Shown here: piece by piece, positions 25,891-40,423 of the stretch
Layout of the letters: every line of letters begins with the position of its first letter
How positions within the stretch are numbered: position 1 is the stretch's first letter
Program-made: the position numbers and the translations under genes
Origin: Plasmodium malariae
Lineage: Eukaryota > Apicomplexa > Aconoidasida > Haemosporida > Plasmodiidae
NCBI RefSeq assembly: GCF_900090045.1
Contig: NC_041785.1
Location: forward strand, 2,569,001 to 2,633,000
Reading direction: 5' to 3'
DNA: 64,000 nucleotides
Notes under the pieces: model-generated
Seen by the model: the letters and a program-made list of their open reading frames with translations, nothing else
The model's database searches: none
What the model was told of the DNA's origin: nothing

Positions 25891-28800
25891 TTTGACTTTA
25901 ACTTACCATTCATTTAAAAATATAAAAAAAAGGTAAATAAAAATGATGTGTTTTTTCCAATTTATAGGTACATTTTTACTTATTTAGTAGAATAACAATA
26001 CTTTTTTAGATATGTTTATTATAAGTAATGGAATACATAATAGAAAATATAAAAACATATCATAAAAAAACCGTAGTTTTAATGCAATAAGTTGTTTATT
26101 TGTTAAAATTTTACTATATAAAAAGAGAAACTAAATTATGTTTGTATGTTCTTAATTTTTTTAAGAGCTTTTTTTTTACGTTTACTTTTTTAAATTGTTT
26201 ATTTCAGAATACACCTTGAATATTAGTTAATATTTATTAATAAGAGAATTTTTATTATTATTTGTTTTTTTTTTCAAACTATTTATTTTGTTCATTTATT
26301 TAATACTGCTTCATTTAGTTAACATGACGTGTATTTTTACAGGATTTAATTTTAATTTATATATAGGTTTGTATGAAGGCTTGGTATATATATATATAGA
26401 TATATATATAATTACATACATTATAATTAATTTACGAACTTTTAAGGTAGATTTTACGAAATAAAATTAATTAGCTAATTTGAACCATTTTAATTTTTAA
26501 GGAAATACTAAGTTATATTATAGGGGTGAAATAATTTTATATATGTAATGGCTTATTAAATATTATAGAAATAACTAGTTGGAAAGCATAGTTACCTATA
26601 TCATGAATGAACATGTTACTTTATTCTTATTATTTTAATAGGTTCTAATACTTTCAAATTAGAATATCAGTCTTTTTATGTATCAATACTTCAGTTAAAT
26701 AGGAAAAATAAAAGTTTTCCAAAGTTCTACAATTAGGAGATACTAATTTTTACTACTTTTAATTTATAGTATATACACTTTTATAAATTTATATTTGGCA
26801 CAAAAGTTCACATCAATTTTTGCTACAACTACTAGAGTTTAATATATTTTAGAATGTATAATTTAATCGAAAGGACGATATATTTATATATTTTTTAGTG
26901 GAAACTGTTGGAACATATAAAACAAGATATTATCATTTGGAGGATTGAGCATAGTATAAATAATTAGTTCACAAGGATAATTTTAAGAAAAATAAAATAT
27001 ATTTAGTTTTTATAACAAAATATTTCTTTTTTATTGTTTGAGCAATAATTTTTTTTTTAATATTCCTTATAACAAATAATAAAAGAAATATATAATTATT
27101 GTCCATACTTTTACGTCAACATATAGAATAAATAATTAATTGTTTTATATAATATAAAGAGTAAGAATATTATAATATAAAATTTTTTGTTTTTAAGGGT
27201 ATTCTAAACTTACAATATTATATACAAACATATTATCTGTTTAATTAACTCAGCAACTGTTGTTTTTTACATTATATATGTGTATATACATATGTTTTAC
27301 TATATTATATAGGCAGAACAGCACAATATCACTGTATACTTAGAACATTGACATTAAAGAATGCGTAATAGAAACAATTAAAATAGTAAATATACTTTTG
27401 AAGACATTATAATTTTTTTTAATAGGTAATTTGTCTATAAATTATAACATGAATTTACTTTCGAAAAGGCAACACTTTTGTGACAACAATTACTATATGA
27501 AAATGAATGAGTTAATGTTTATTAAAAAATGTATGCTCTTTAACTATTATTAATGTTTTTAATATTCAATATTTAATGAATTTTAGAAAATCAGAAAAAT
27601 TTAGATGTTTTTATTTTTTAATTGTAGTAATATTAACAATAACTTTTCTTTAATGAGTACTAGTTACGTAAAAAAAAAAAAAAAATTATGAATTCTTAAG
27701 TTATATAGTATGTGGTCCCTATTAAATGCATACTGAATTATTACATCGTGAGTGTTATATACTTTTTTCATATTTTTAAATTTATTTTTTAATTATCATA
27801 TGTGTACATACAATTTTTTTTTTTTTTTTTTGTTACTAATTTGTCAAAAGTAATATGCTTCAATAGGGAAATTATGTAATTATAAATGCTATATGAACAT
27901 CATAAAATAGTAAATCAATATAGTTAAAAATAAATATAAAATTCCTACAAATATAATAGGATGAAAAACTATTTACATTACATTTTTAGATTACACACAC
28001 AAAATAATAAATTTTTAATACGATGAGTTTTTCAAAATACTAATAAATAATTGTTAATAGTATGTTATATTTATGTAATTATTTTTTTTTAGATTACATA
28101 TAAGGAAGCATGTAAATATTCTTATGGAATAATAATTTGAGAAGAGAATAAAAAATTAAAGAAAAAATACATGAATTTTTTGAATGAATTATAACATTAT
28201 ATAATCAAGTTGTATGTTTAATTTTAAAAATGGTTTTATAAATTCACATCAAAAATTATGTATTCAAAAAATGTAAGAATAATTCTTTTCTTCCTTTTTT
28301 TTTTATTTTGAAAAATAATATTATATATAATAGTATTATTAAGAAATGAAAATTAAATAAAATTAATACAAAAAAAAATTATGCAAATTTAATTATATAA
28401 AAATTCATTGTTATTTTACTGTTTGAAAAAATTAAAGAACACAATGAAAATGTGTTTTCCTATTTTAATATATATTGTATGCATTTTTCTAATTTTATTC
28501 TATTTAATATGTAACTATTTCTATTGTGTCTAAAATATAAAGACTTTTCTAACACTTTTATTTTAACTTAAGAAAATTTATTTGGATTTCTTTTTACAAT
28601 TTTTTTTTTAAAATATATTTTTTTTTTTCATTACAAATTTGTTTTAAATAATTTATTTACAAATAAGTTTACATTATAACTGTGATATACAAGAAAATGA
28701 TCTTTTAATTTACTCATTATTTAAAATGAAGAGGAATAGAAGTTCTAATTTTGATACTATCATATGATGACTATTTTATAAATAATAAAATTTTAATTAA

Positions 28801-29951
28801 AATTTTGGTACAACAAATATATTCTATTTAATAAAAAATATTTATATTTTTGATATATTACATTTACCTTTAAATAACATATTTGTACCATCATAATATT
28901 TTTCAATTTTTTAGTTTATGTTCTGTAAATTATAGCAAAAACACATATAATTGCCCTAAATATTTGTGAAATGTTTAGAAAAGATTTATAGTTACATAAC
29001 TTTGAATAATCTAGACATATGATTATTCGCGATAGTCAAAACGTCTTTATGTCCAAATGTATATACAATAAATACCTCAAAATATCCAAAAGGATAAATA
29101 TTTATTTTAATATGTATATTATAATTTACAATCATGGATATTAAAAAACGATTAGTTGCACATCGCATCATATTATTGGAACTGTAAAATAAATGCATAA
29201 AAAGTAAATTTTATGTATTATTACATCACTATGTAATATAATAGATTACTATTAATTCGATTTTTACTTTAATTAACAGTATGTCTGTCATATTATAATT
29301 AGGGCATTCCTACAAATTAATAATGAAAGATAATTAAATAACATTTAGGACTGAAAAATACTGAATCATATTTTATAACTAGCAAAAAAGAATAATTAAT
29401 AAATCAATAAATTATGAGGTATTATTTCTAATATGTAGTTTTTCATATATAGATAAAAAGGAGTATACAATCTGCTTAACATGAATCTATAAATAGTGAA
29501 TATTATTATCACATTATTGTTACTAGATGGTATAAAATTAATTTTTTCTTCTAAAATAATTGATTATATCGTACTTTTTGATTATTTTATTTATCATTTA
29601 AAATAATATAAACTTTATTATTGAAAATAAAAATCTAAGTATTAAGACATTTTTTAATTTTTCCTTTTTTCTGTAGAATAATTTTAAGATAAAAAAATGT
29701 TTTATGGACGCTATAAAATAATTTATATTCCTAATATTCAACACAGGATCCTATAGAATTATTTAATGTAAATGATCCCAAAGAAGAAAAGCACGAATAA
29801 TTACGTTAAAATTTTTTATATAAAAAATTAACATAAACATTTATTTTAATATCCTATAGTTGTTATAGCACAAATAAAAAGTATTTTATATATATATTGC
29901 ATTTATGTATATTGTTATAGTTACTTTTTTATTATTGATTTAAAGAGAAAG
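25891..29951. other. Intergenic sequence, no gene seen
   Basis: A/T-rich low-complexity DNA with poly(A)/(T) tracts, for example at about 27670-27684 and 27817-27831. A 68-codon open frame on - at 28992-29198 is preceded by an acceptor-like TTTTACAG, but it has no partner exon or convincing family signature and is not annotated. Confidence 0.5.
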
Positions 29952-31087
29952 GCTTTAAAATATTTCCTGTCCAATAAAGTACATGAAGAATTGAATATCA
30001 GTGATAATATAAACTGATATTGTAGTAACTGTAAATATATCTTAGAGTTAGAAATCGATTACAGAGATATTAGTCATCTTTGTAAAAATTCATAATGAAA
30101 TCTAAGAACACAATTAAGTAATATTCAAGATGAGATAAAATGTAAAGATGATGGCTCCATATATTTTATTTATTCGATAAGTGAGGAAATAATAAAAAAT
30201 TTTGCTTAGTAAGACAAAAAAAATATATTAAATACCTTTGTTTATTTTTTTTATTACTAAACATATGGAGGTAACGTATGATATTAATTTTTTGTTAATG
30301 GGAAAAGAAATTCATAAAAATTTTAAATTAATGGAAAATTAGTTTAGTGAACTTTCAATATCACTACTGTGTAAGTACAATATATCGTATAATTTTAATC
30401 AATATATTTCTAAAATTAATGAAGTAATAGGAAAAAGGTTTGGTAATAATTATGAATTAATCTTTTGTAAAGATTGTTTTTGTTATTTTGGTTGCATTTT
30501 CCAAGGATGTACAGAGGTAAAAGATTTATTTGATTATTTTAACAATTTACGTTAGTATGGAAGGAAAATTTATTTTGTTAACTGTAAACAACAAATATAT
30601 TGATGGTATCTCACTTATATTAATAAAATTTATGTAAATAATATTGATTGATGTTGTACTTGATTTCTTAGTTCTAATAGTTTTATGTACAATTGTCTAG
30701 ATTATTTTAAATGTGATTAAGTATGTAATCCAAAAAATACCATATATAACTTAATATGTTAACTATATATGTAGTGTAAGAGCCAAGGTCAAAAACATTT
30801 ATTTGAAATAATTGAACAATTAGCTAATTTTTAAATTTCTTATTCACAAATTAACGCTTCCCCTGTGAATTTCACTTGATAATAAAAGGGCATCACTATT
30901 TCTGAAATATCCTATGTATTTAAGTGTGTAGATAATGATGTTCACGGAGAAAATTAAAGTGGATTTCTATCGAAAACCTTAAAAAACGAATAATTTGATG
31001 TGAATTTTTCTGATCCTTTCCTTATTATCGTGTTCGCTGTTATGACAATTCGGGGGAATACTTATCGTATTTTTGCTTTTCTATAAA
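29952..31087 (+). pseudogene. pir pseudogene (exon 2)
   Basis: A pir second exon with many stops and frameshifts. Near 29953 the frame reads ALKYFLSNKVHEELN, the decayed LPSxKxYxxLN signature. It is followed by YCSNCKYILELEIDYRDISHL, which has the spacing of the first pir cysteine block. Further on, other frames give VKDLFDYFNN, YLTYINKIY and DYFKCD, which are the successive pir ectodomain landmarks. The exon ends with a hydrophobic stretch ILIVFLLFYK at about 31055-31087, followed directly by an intact donor GTAAAT at 31088. A third exon probably lies near 31.3 kb, but none could be read confidently. This is a dead gene; its order of landmarks is complete, so it decayed in place by point changes and small indels. 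Confidence 0.85.
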
Positions 31088-32020
31088 GTAAATAAAATTG
31101 AAATATAAATACTATTTGTTATTGCTACTATTCACTTTAGGGAAAATTTTATAGTTATAAAGTAATTTTATTTATGTTCTTTATTTATCATATATCAATA
31201 TTTTTATTAACCTTGAATGTTATATATATAAAACGGGTATAAAGGGAATCAAAGAAATTAAGAATAATGCTTGAAAAAAATATAATTATTAATTATTAAC
31301 GTATTGTTTGGAGTGGGCCCATCTATATTTGGGGTGTAGGAGGATTCATCTCACTTATACTGTATATAAGTTTTAACTACAATGCAACGTAGAATATCTA
31401 TCTGATAAAGATGTCAATGTTAAAAATGTTGTTTACTGGGCTAAAATTTTAATTCTATTTTATTGAAAGGGAACGAATAATTATAAAAGTTTAAAATAAA
31501 ATTAGTCACTAAGGAAATATATATATATTCTTTTTAATTTTTGAATAATTCTTTTAATATAAGATTGTTACTTTTTATTTATATAATGTTATTGTTGTTG
31601 TTTATGCTACTTTTGTTTCGCCTTTTCTTTTTTGATTTTTTTTTTATATGTATATCCTTTTTTGTTTTTTTTTCGGATACCTAGGTAATCAATATAACAT
31701 AATATTATTGTGTACGAAAATTATGATTTGCTTTGTAATCTTGTTTTATATATTTATGTTTTAAGAATATATATTTTGCATTCGAGGGAAAAGCTCATAC
31801 ATAAGTGGATTTTTCTTCTACTGCCTCTTACAATAGTTTTGTATTTATGTTAACGTTTTTATCGAATAATTTTTCTATTAATCTTTTTTTATTTTTTATA
31901 TACAGGTATTTAATTCTCTATTTTTAGTTTTTATTATTTATTAATATCAAGTCATGTAACTTTTTGTAAAACGTAGTATTCGGAGTATTAATGCAAATAA
32001 TATAAATTATGATTTTCGTA
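31088..32020. other. Sequence between tail-to-tail pir pseudogenes
   Basis: It probably begins with the last intron of the upstream pir pseudogene and may contain its decayed third exon around 31300-31480. A G-rich patch there (ggagtgggcccatc, then tttggggtgtagg) differs from the surrounding A/T-rich DNA but could not be fitted to a pir tail with confidence. Confidence 0.4.
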
Positions 32021-32990
32021 TCAAGAATGTCCTTGAGAATGATAAATTATATTATGGAAACTTCCTTTATAATTTCTATTTATTTTTCTATATGTCTTTC
32101 TTAAGGATTCTCTTTTTTCTTCTTCAACTTTGTTAAATTTAATTCTTTTTTTTTCCTTAGTAAATGATTACTTGACCAGGATTTCAATGGAGTAAACTAA
32201 ATTAAAAATTATATATATATTTATATATACTGAAAAATATCATTTTTTTGTTTTGGTTATTTTTTTCAAAAATGAATTATACGAATTATGGTACAATATT
32301 CACAATATAAATTTTAATTTTTATTAACCATATATAAAAGAAATAAAGTGAAAGATGCTAGTAATACAGAAAACGTTAAAATATAAACAAATACGTAACT
32401 TTTGGGCGATAGAAATTTTGGTACGTGTGGATAATCTTGTACACTTTTCATTAGTTTATTATATACTTCCTTAAAATGATTTAACTCCTTACAAAAATAG
32501 TTATTTTAATTTTTTTTACATTCCTTGTAGTCGTTAATATAGAATTCAAAACATGTTTAGGGATATTCACAATTACCTCTTGAAGATTTACCTTCTTAAG
32601 TAATAAATTTGTCAAAATCATAATATAAACTATGTAGACCTTTATGTTTTTTAAAAATATCAGGATTAATTTTTTTTTTTTATTTCTTCCTCACATATAC
32701 TAATATGATTTGATGCAAGTAGTTTATATTCATCAAACAAACTATCGTTATTATGAAATATATGTTTATTTAGCAGATAATTCAAGTATTTACAAATATT
32801 AGAACTATTTGAAATATAATGCATCTTTATATAAGTTAAGTGTTTATAAAACATTTGATATGTGCAGTTAAATGAAGAACCAATATCAGGGCCTAATGTA
32901 ACTGAATAGGGTGTTGTAAAAAGGGTACCCTCATTTTCACTATATTGTTCGTGGTCTAAGTTAAATTTTTTTTTTATATTCAAGAAATGA
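32021..32990 (-). pseudogene. pir pseudogene (exons 2 and 3)
   Basis: On -, exon 2 runs from about 32990 to 32329 and exon 3 from 32196 to 32021. The first 105 codons of exon 2 are open and include NICKYLNYLL, a pir ectodomain signature. After a stop and frameshift near 32666 the readable sequence continues with GLHSLYYDFDKF, CKELNHFKEVYNKL and a membrane segment (VFVYILTFSVLLASFTLFLL) ending at a GTTAAT donor. Exon 3 follows a TTTAG acceptor and opens with FTPLKSW, the pir tail signature. A single one-base frameshift about 60 bases in separates it from the rest of the tail, which ends IIYHSQGHS and a stop. No first exon was found. It lies tail to tail with the pir pseudogene at 29952-31087. 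Confidence 0.85.
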
Positions 32991-34058
32991 TTTCACGCAG
33001 TTATACTAAAAATAAAAAGAAAAAATTATAATATGTAAATGAGCAATATCTTAATTTCTTAAAAAAATATGTTTCATTTCTAGAACGTTGAATTTCTGAA
33101 ATATCATGTATCTATATAATAATTGTATCAAAAAGATAAAATATGAAGTCTGGTCTTACACTTTTGAACGTCCCTATATTTTAAAATGTGCGAATTAGGT
33201 AACAAAAATTACAGTCATATCAAGTGAATAGTTAATAGTGTTAAAACATGGTATATAATACATTGATGTTTAGTGTGTAACTTTATTCATATATAGAATT
33301 TAAAAAAAAAATTTCATAACACAGTTTTCCCTTTAATTTTTGCTTAATAGTAAAATGAGCACATTTTGAATAGTATAAAAAAAAAAAGTTTTGCATGTAA
33401 ATATAATAAGTTGAAAAACAGGATAACTACGTCGAAATTAAAATATTTTATAGAAGTAATACGCTTTCGGATTATTTTAGTACATACGGGGATTATATTA
33501 TTGCATTGATATATTATACGGGAAAATAAATTAATTTTAGTGCTTTTACCTATAAATTGAAGGTTATATAGAAATATCTATTTAAGAAACATTTTTTATA
33601 TTTTATAATTCTATAAATGGATATGTATCATCTCTTTAAAATGTATAAATTTTTCTTTTTTTTTAATGATTAAATGTTTTTAAGGTTAAAATAATACCTT
33701 TCAAATTATTTCAATTAATTATTATTATAGATTATAATGATATATGTGTTCGTTAAGAAACCAAAATCATTATTATAACTGAAATTAAGATTTAAATAGA
33801 TGAAAAAGAAATTTAACTAATATATAAATATAATATATGATAATAAATTATCTTTCGTTCAATTAAAAATACGATTCTTGTTTTTCAAAAATAAAATACA
33901 TTTAATTATAAGTGTATTATTCAATAGATACACTAAATCGTGTAATTATAAACTAATCGATAAATTCTCTCCATTCTATTACATTGGGAAGTTGAGGTTT
34001 CTATTTTCTCTTTATCACATTTGACTTAGTATAAAATGCATATTTATCGTTTCACAAT

Positions 34059-34098
<40 letters not shown>

Positions 34099-36359
34099 AA
34101 TTAGTTTTTATTATGCTATAAAATTGTTAGAATTATTAATTAAAAAAAAAAGAAGGAGAAAATTAATTAATTGTCTTATATACGTTAATAAAATACATTA
34201 TTGGGATCATATTGTGTATGTAGCATAATAAAAATATAGATTAATATATTAACTAAAATTTATCCTTGTAATCTTTAGTGTACATATTATATTAAAAAAT
34301 ATACGTATAGTAGGTGTTTTATTTTCCATATATAATAAAAAAAATTGTAGAACATAATATCATAATATTTTTCACTATTTTATATTCCACTGATATTTCA
34401 TTTATCCCTTTTTATATCACATGAGTTCTACCATATAATAGCATTTGATTCAAGACATTTAGAACATGAATATAAATCGGATATACTTGTTTTTGTATAT
34501 TATATCGCTCTAAATTATCATACACTTGAATATATTAAATGTAACATACAAATAAAGAGGCATTGATGTATTTTAATGCTATTAATATATATAACATATA
34601 ATTAAAAGTATTTTGAGCAAGTACAGAAATGAAATAAAAAAAAAAAAAAAAAATAAGAATAAAAAAAATACAAAATATGTATAATTTATTTCTTCTTATT
34701 TTTTACTAAGATAGAAAAATGAAATCCTTTCCGTATTCATGCATTAAAAATAGTAATTCACATTATAATATATTGTCAGAGTTCGCGTAATTATGAATTA
34801 AATCTGTAGATATTATTAAAATATAGTAATTGAATTATTACGTGTATTTAATATATATAATTTTTTAAGGTGCTAAATTAAAGTAATATAATAACAAAAA
34901 AAAGAAAATAAAGAAAATATCAGAATTATTCTTTATCATTTTATCAACTTTAATTAAGATAGCATCAATTACAGTTATTAGTATCAAATTTAACATGAAT
35001 ATTTGAAATATTTACACATATATATTATAAAGTAAGATAATATAATTTTTGATTTTTTCTATTAAAAATAAAATGATTGTTATTAATATATTTTTATAAT
35101 ATATATTATATAAATTTACTTTAAATTAAAGCAATGTCTACATTATGTTTGTGTTTGAAATGTACTAAAAAAATTTTTACAAAGTCTGTGTTTAAATTTT
35201 TATAATAGTGCTGATATTTTATTAAAGATATTATTATTATAAAGAGAATTAAAGTATGATTTCTTTAAAAATATATATATTAATATGAATCTAAAATAGT
35301 CAGTATATTACATGATTATGTTTTAAATATGGAAAAAAATATAATTTACTGTTACCTGTAAATTAAAATGCATATCAAAATAGAAGACAAGACAATTTTA
35401 TTTCTATAAAATAGAAGGAATCCATTTAATAATATGATTACAATTCATACAATCATGAGTTAATAAACATTTTATTAAGAACAAAGTGATATTTATTTAT
35501 ATAGTATATTATAATTACTTATTTGTCATATCCCTTTTTTATTTACTCAGTTTCTTAAATATCTAATGGGTACTTATAAATCTGTTATATGTGCATAATT
35601 AATACTACTATATGAATAAAACATAATAATTAATATTCTATTCATTACTATTTAAAAACGAAATTATTTCTCATGTGTAGAACTACTTATTACTTATTTA
35701 TACAAGTATTTTTATTTCAGAATAATATTAAAAAGAAAAAATAATAAAATAAATTATAGGATATGTTTATAGATAAATAATTTCAAATGATAATCTCTGT
35801 TCATTATAATTTATATTTAAAATAGTTACTTCAACGGTGTATTGGGATAATAGGATTACCCAGCTTAATTCAAAGATAAAAATTTTATGTAATAATTTTT
35901 TTCTCACGTTATATTTTATTTTCAATATTATATTTGAAATTTTTATTTTATTTTTTTCAAAATACAATGTTTTTGCTTTATAAAATATTAATATTACAAT
36001 TCTAGGATAGTTTTAAATAGTAATTAAAGAAAAAATATACATAAACAATTATTATTTTGACATTATATTTTATAGATAACTGTGAATAATATATTAATAT
36101 ATCATGTTTTTATGTATTTTTATATATAGTTATATATGCACTAATATATGCTATTTTTTCATTTATTAAAATGTCCGCATAAAGTGGAGCAAACTTATTT
36201 AAGCTGGAAAGACTTGTGTATTTTAGTTCATTTTTTAACAGAATTATATGCATGTTATTATGTTAATATTATGTTACTTTGAATAAAATCAAAAATTATT
36301 TTAATTAAACAAATCTTTATGTACATAAATAAATTATTTTTTCCCTCTTATTTTTCAAG
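32991..36359. other. Intergenic sequence, no gene seen
   Basis: A/T-rich non-coding DNA with an (AT)n microsatellite at 34061-34095 and a poly(A) run at about 34637-34653. A 66-codon open frame on - at 35767-35967 has no supporting features. Confidence 0.55.
34061..34095. repeat. (AT)n microsatellite
   Basis: Uninterrupted AT dinucleotide tract of about 35 bp in intergenic DNA. Confidence 0.9.
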
Positions 36360-37685
36360 CTAACAGATTACGTGAACCATCTTTGAGTAATATAGGTGAA
36401 ATATTGAATTAAAAAATTAATAAAAACTTTCAAAATACTAAGAGAAATTTTTCAAATTGCAAAAAGAATCTTACAAGGAATTTAGAGTATAAATTTGTAA
36501 AAAATTTCCAAGATATTTAAAATATTTATCTAAAATAGATAATGTAGAAGAATATAATAATCCTTGCTTAAATTATGCATAATGAATAAAAACTAATATA
36601 TGGTAGATGCTTAGAACTAAATAAGAAAACTATTTAGTAAAAATTCTTATTATTTAGTTTTTAAATATGTGATACTCAATTGGTAATGAATCCAAAGAGT
36701 ATCGCAGTTATTATCATTTCCCCAATAAAGATTTAGAACAACAGAAAAACATAGAAAATTAAGAGAATCATTTGTACCATTATTTTGAAAATTTTAACAT
36801 TATTCAAAGTAGTATTTCTTGTGAAATGGAGATATTGGATATATATAAGAAATATCTTAACGAAATTAGAGTAATATAGGAATAGCATAAAGTTCATGGT
36901 AATTTTTTGATATGTAGTAGCTTAAAGATAGTCCAATTTATTTTAATTCCCTGAATAGTATAATCTGTATAGACTATAATATTCGCTGGAATTTGAATCT
37001 AGAAAATAATGTGATATACTAGAAAATATATCTACCTATGAAAGCACTACATTATACTCTAGAAAAACTGGCTCATTATTTCAATAAAGCAAGTTACCTA
37101 AATCTATGAAATGCATAAAATTTTCGAAATTTCAGGAAAAAGGATATATGTTTTCATCGTGTTATAATGCTTCATTAGAACGTGAATCTTATAGTGAAAT
37201 ATAAAAAAAAATGAGATACAGTCCTATAATTTAAACCTGAGAATAATTATTCAGAAAATATAATCCTACATTCTGATAATACTCATGTTCGTGATACTTT
37301 TCTAATCACGTATAACATTTTAGAATCACTTCTTACCCTCAATGGCTTTCATCTATTTTAGTAATTACTATTATTGTCGTTTTTTTCGTTTATTACAATA
37401 TAAATATAGAAAGCACTTTAAATGTAATTAAATATTTTACTATCTATAGTGGAATTTGTGCAAAATTATATAATAAATAAGTTTACTGTATTTGCTGTAC
37501 ATTTTTCATTTGTTTGTTAGATTATACCTTTTGGGTCCATATTATGTGTAAAGATATTAAAGGAAAAAAAAAGAAAGAAAACTTTCTTCAAATTGAAGAT
37601 AAGAAGCAATGTTAAGTATATGAATTATAATATATCCATAAAAATCTCCATAACACTATATTACTTATGGTTTCTTATCATTTAA
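36360..37685 (+). pseudogene. pir pseudogene with a readable third exon
   Basis: Readable pir landmarks appear in order on + with stops and frameshifts between them: CKKNLTRNLEY (about 36460), EEYNNPCLNYA and a decayed WLYDQI region (about 36540-36600), YSIGNES (about 36670), then HYFENFNIIQSSISCEMEIL and DIYKKYLNEIRVI (about 36780-36870). A membrane segment, LSSILVITIIVVFFVYYN, lies at about 37345-37400. The expected donor after it is not intact. Exon 3, 37521-37685, follows a TTTGTTAG acceptor and is open for 54 codons: IIPFGSILCVKILKEKKRKK and on to a stop. That is the classic pir tail (TPFGSW-type start, then a Lys-rich run) with Thr changed to Ile and Trp to Ile. The gene is dead but exon 3 has stayed open. 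Confidence 0.85.
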
Positions 37686-40423
37686 GAGAAGCCTTCTTCT
37701 CATATCACATATAATGTTATTTTATATAGAACCATGATATTTAAACATTATATTTAAAAAATCATTAAATTGTAAGGAAAAATACTTATAAAGAGATATA
37801 TTAAAAAATTTTTTGAAGAAAAATTGATGAAGAAATTATGCATCCAGACGTAATGAAAAATAAAGTTGTCATTGACAAGAATACATAATGATCATAATTA
37901 TAAATTCGATAAAATAATTAAAGTAACATTGTTTAAATTTTTTATGAATTATATATATAAATGTTTTACTTTATATATAATAATTAAAATTTATTACTTT
38001 ATTTTAAGTTATTTTTTTACTATTCTTCCTTAACATTGTATCATATTTAAAATATTACAATTTTATAATGTAATATAAATAATTTATGAATACATATATA
38101 TGATACCAGATGAAAATAATTTATTACTGTGTATTTTACTAATATAATATGGTCATTATATATATTTATATTGACTCAATAATATATTTTAAAAATAGTA
38201 GAGATTACTTTATTAGTTTAGAAAATAATACATAATTTATTTGTGAATTCATGTAAAATAAATAAATATATAATTATTTATGATTAGTAAAAATAAATAA
38301 ATATTAATGTTATGGTACAAATTATTATGTATATTACCATGACTTACCATATAGATTGTAATTAAATATAAAATTAATTGTTTTTATAAAAATAATAAAA
38401 TTACATTAAAGAAATATATATAATTGTTATTACTCATAAATATGTATATTTTATTAACTAGATAAAATATTAAATATATATATGATGTTATACATTAAAC
38501 TCCAAATTAATTATTATATGCGCTTGCTTGAAATGTCCACCTCCATATTTTTCTTTATGAATGTTTTTATAATTAAAAAAAAAATTAATAAGTACAATTA
38601 TTTCTAATTTGTTTAATTCATTTATTGGAAAATAATATTTTATAAGTGAATTACATATATATACATAAGTGCATTAACTTAATAATAGATTAATTCTACG
38701 TTTGTATTAATAGCATACCTATTTTATTTTTTTTTCTAGATAGAATTATTATATTAATAAAAAAACTTTATAATAGATAGTAAATCAAAAGTTAAAATAA
38801 TGAATATTAGCCATTATTTTTTAAAAAATTTTTTTCAGAGAGTTCTATAAAAATGTATTAAAATGTTTAATGCAAATTATATTCTTACATAAATGGATTG
38901 ATATGAATGAGAGAAAATATATACATTATTGTAATAGGTATATTATGGAATGTTCTTATAGATATATATCAAAAGAATACAAAATATACTAGTATTCTAT
39001 TTTAGGTTATGTATTATATGCACCGACATAGTTGAGGTTTCAAGAATTATTATGAATAATATAATATTTTTTATGACGTAATAAGTTTAAAGAATTATTA
39101 AATTTGAAGTTACATGTATATTCATATGGACAATATTAGAATCTAATAATAATTTTATAAAATATGAATAAAGCGAATAGGAAATATTTTTTTAAAATTA
39201 ATGAATCATTTAAAGGGATAATTAAATTATATTTATTAACTATATATTTACATAGATATCATATTGAATGAGCAATAAAATTTTAACTATATAGGTGTAT
39301 TAAGGAAATAATTAAAACTTTATATTTATAGTTTCTCCCACGAGGATTAGTTATTTTTTATTCCAACTTTTAATGCAATAAAAGAAAATTTTTTTTTTAA
39401 AGCTTTGAAATATCACTTTTTATATACAATTATCTAATAAATAGAAAAATGTATATATGATTCAAGTGATTTAAAGTTTTCATGAATAGTTACAATTAAC
39501 TAAGTTAAAGGAATGGAAGTTTAAAATTCTAAATTTTTTTAAGAATATAAAGAAATTGTTGATATAACAATTATATTAATGAAAAGTTATTGTGAATAAA
39601 TTTCCTTTAACGAAGTAAGAATATGAGTTTATTTCAAGATATGTAACATCATAATAAAATTTTAAAATATTTGAATCTCAGAATAAATATATTGAAATTG
39701 GAATCAATGATGATAATGTGTTTATTATACATAACAAGAAGAAAAATTGATATAAAAGAAGAAGAAAAAGTGAAATACTATATTATCTGGTATAGAGAAT
39801 CATAGTTAATAATTATATTTTATTTATCTAATTTAGTAATAAATAATAATTAATAGTTGATACATATTCGTAAGATTAAAAAGTAAAGGGAAAATTGTAT
39901 ATTTTCAAAGAAAAACGAATTGTTTCATGTAATTTAATTAAATTAACTTTGTCATATTATTTAATATTTCAAATAGTAATAATTTTAACAAAAATATACT
40001 TATGATAAAAAAAATGCTTCTATATATATATATATATAAATCGCTAGAAAGTATATTTTTACATAAAATATGAATCTTTAATAATTTAAACTAACAATTA
40101 AAATATAAATAATTTACTTATACTGTGGCATATACAAAAATATAGTACAGTAATTTTTTATGATAGTATATGAAAATTTTATTAATTAAAATATTATATA
40201 ACTGAATTGGGGGAAAATATATTTTTTTTTACAATTTAATATATAAAATTGTATCCACTCTAAAATTACTGTAAACTATTTAATAATTTATAAGATTATA
40301 TTTTTCAATGAATGTCTTTTTCGTATTTATTTCTAGGTCTTAGATCTATTTATAAAATAATTTTATTTATATTAATTTAAAAAAGATATATTATCTAATT
40401 CTAGTGCACTTAATTTAAAAATA
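37686..40423. other. Intergenic sequence, no gene seen
   Basis: A/T-rich DNA with no convincing exon or relic on either strand. A purine-rich patch at about 39690-39780 was examined and could not be read as a protein family. Confidence 0.5.

Noticed and set aside
28992..29198. 68-codon open frame on - with an acceptor-like TTTTACAG and TNRFLIS reminiscent of a PEXEL context
   Set aside because: RFLIS is not a PEXEL, no first exon was found and the rest of the frame shows no family features.
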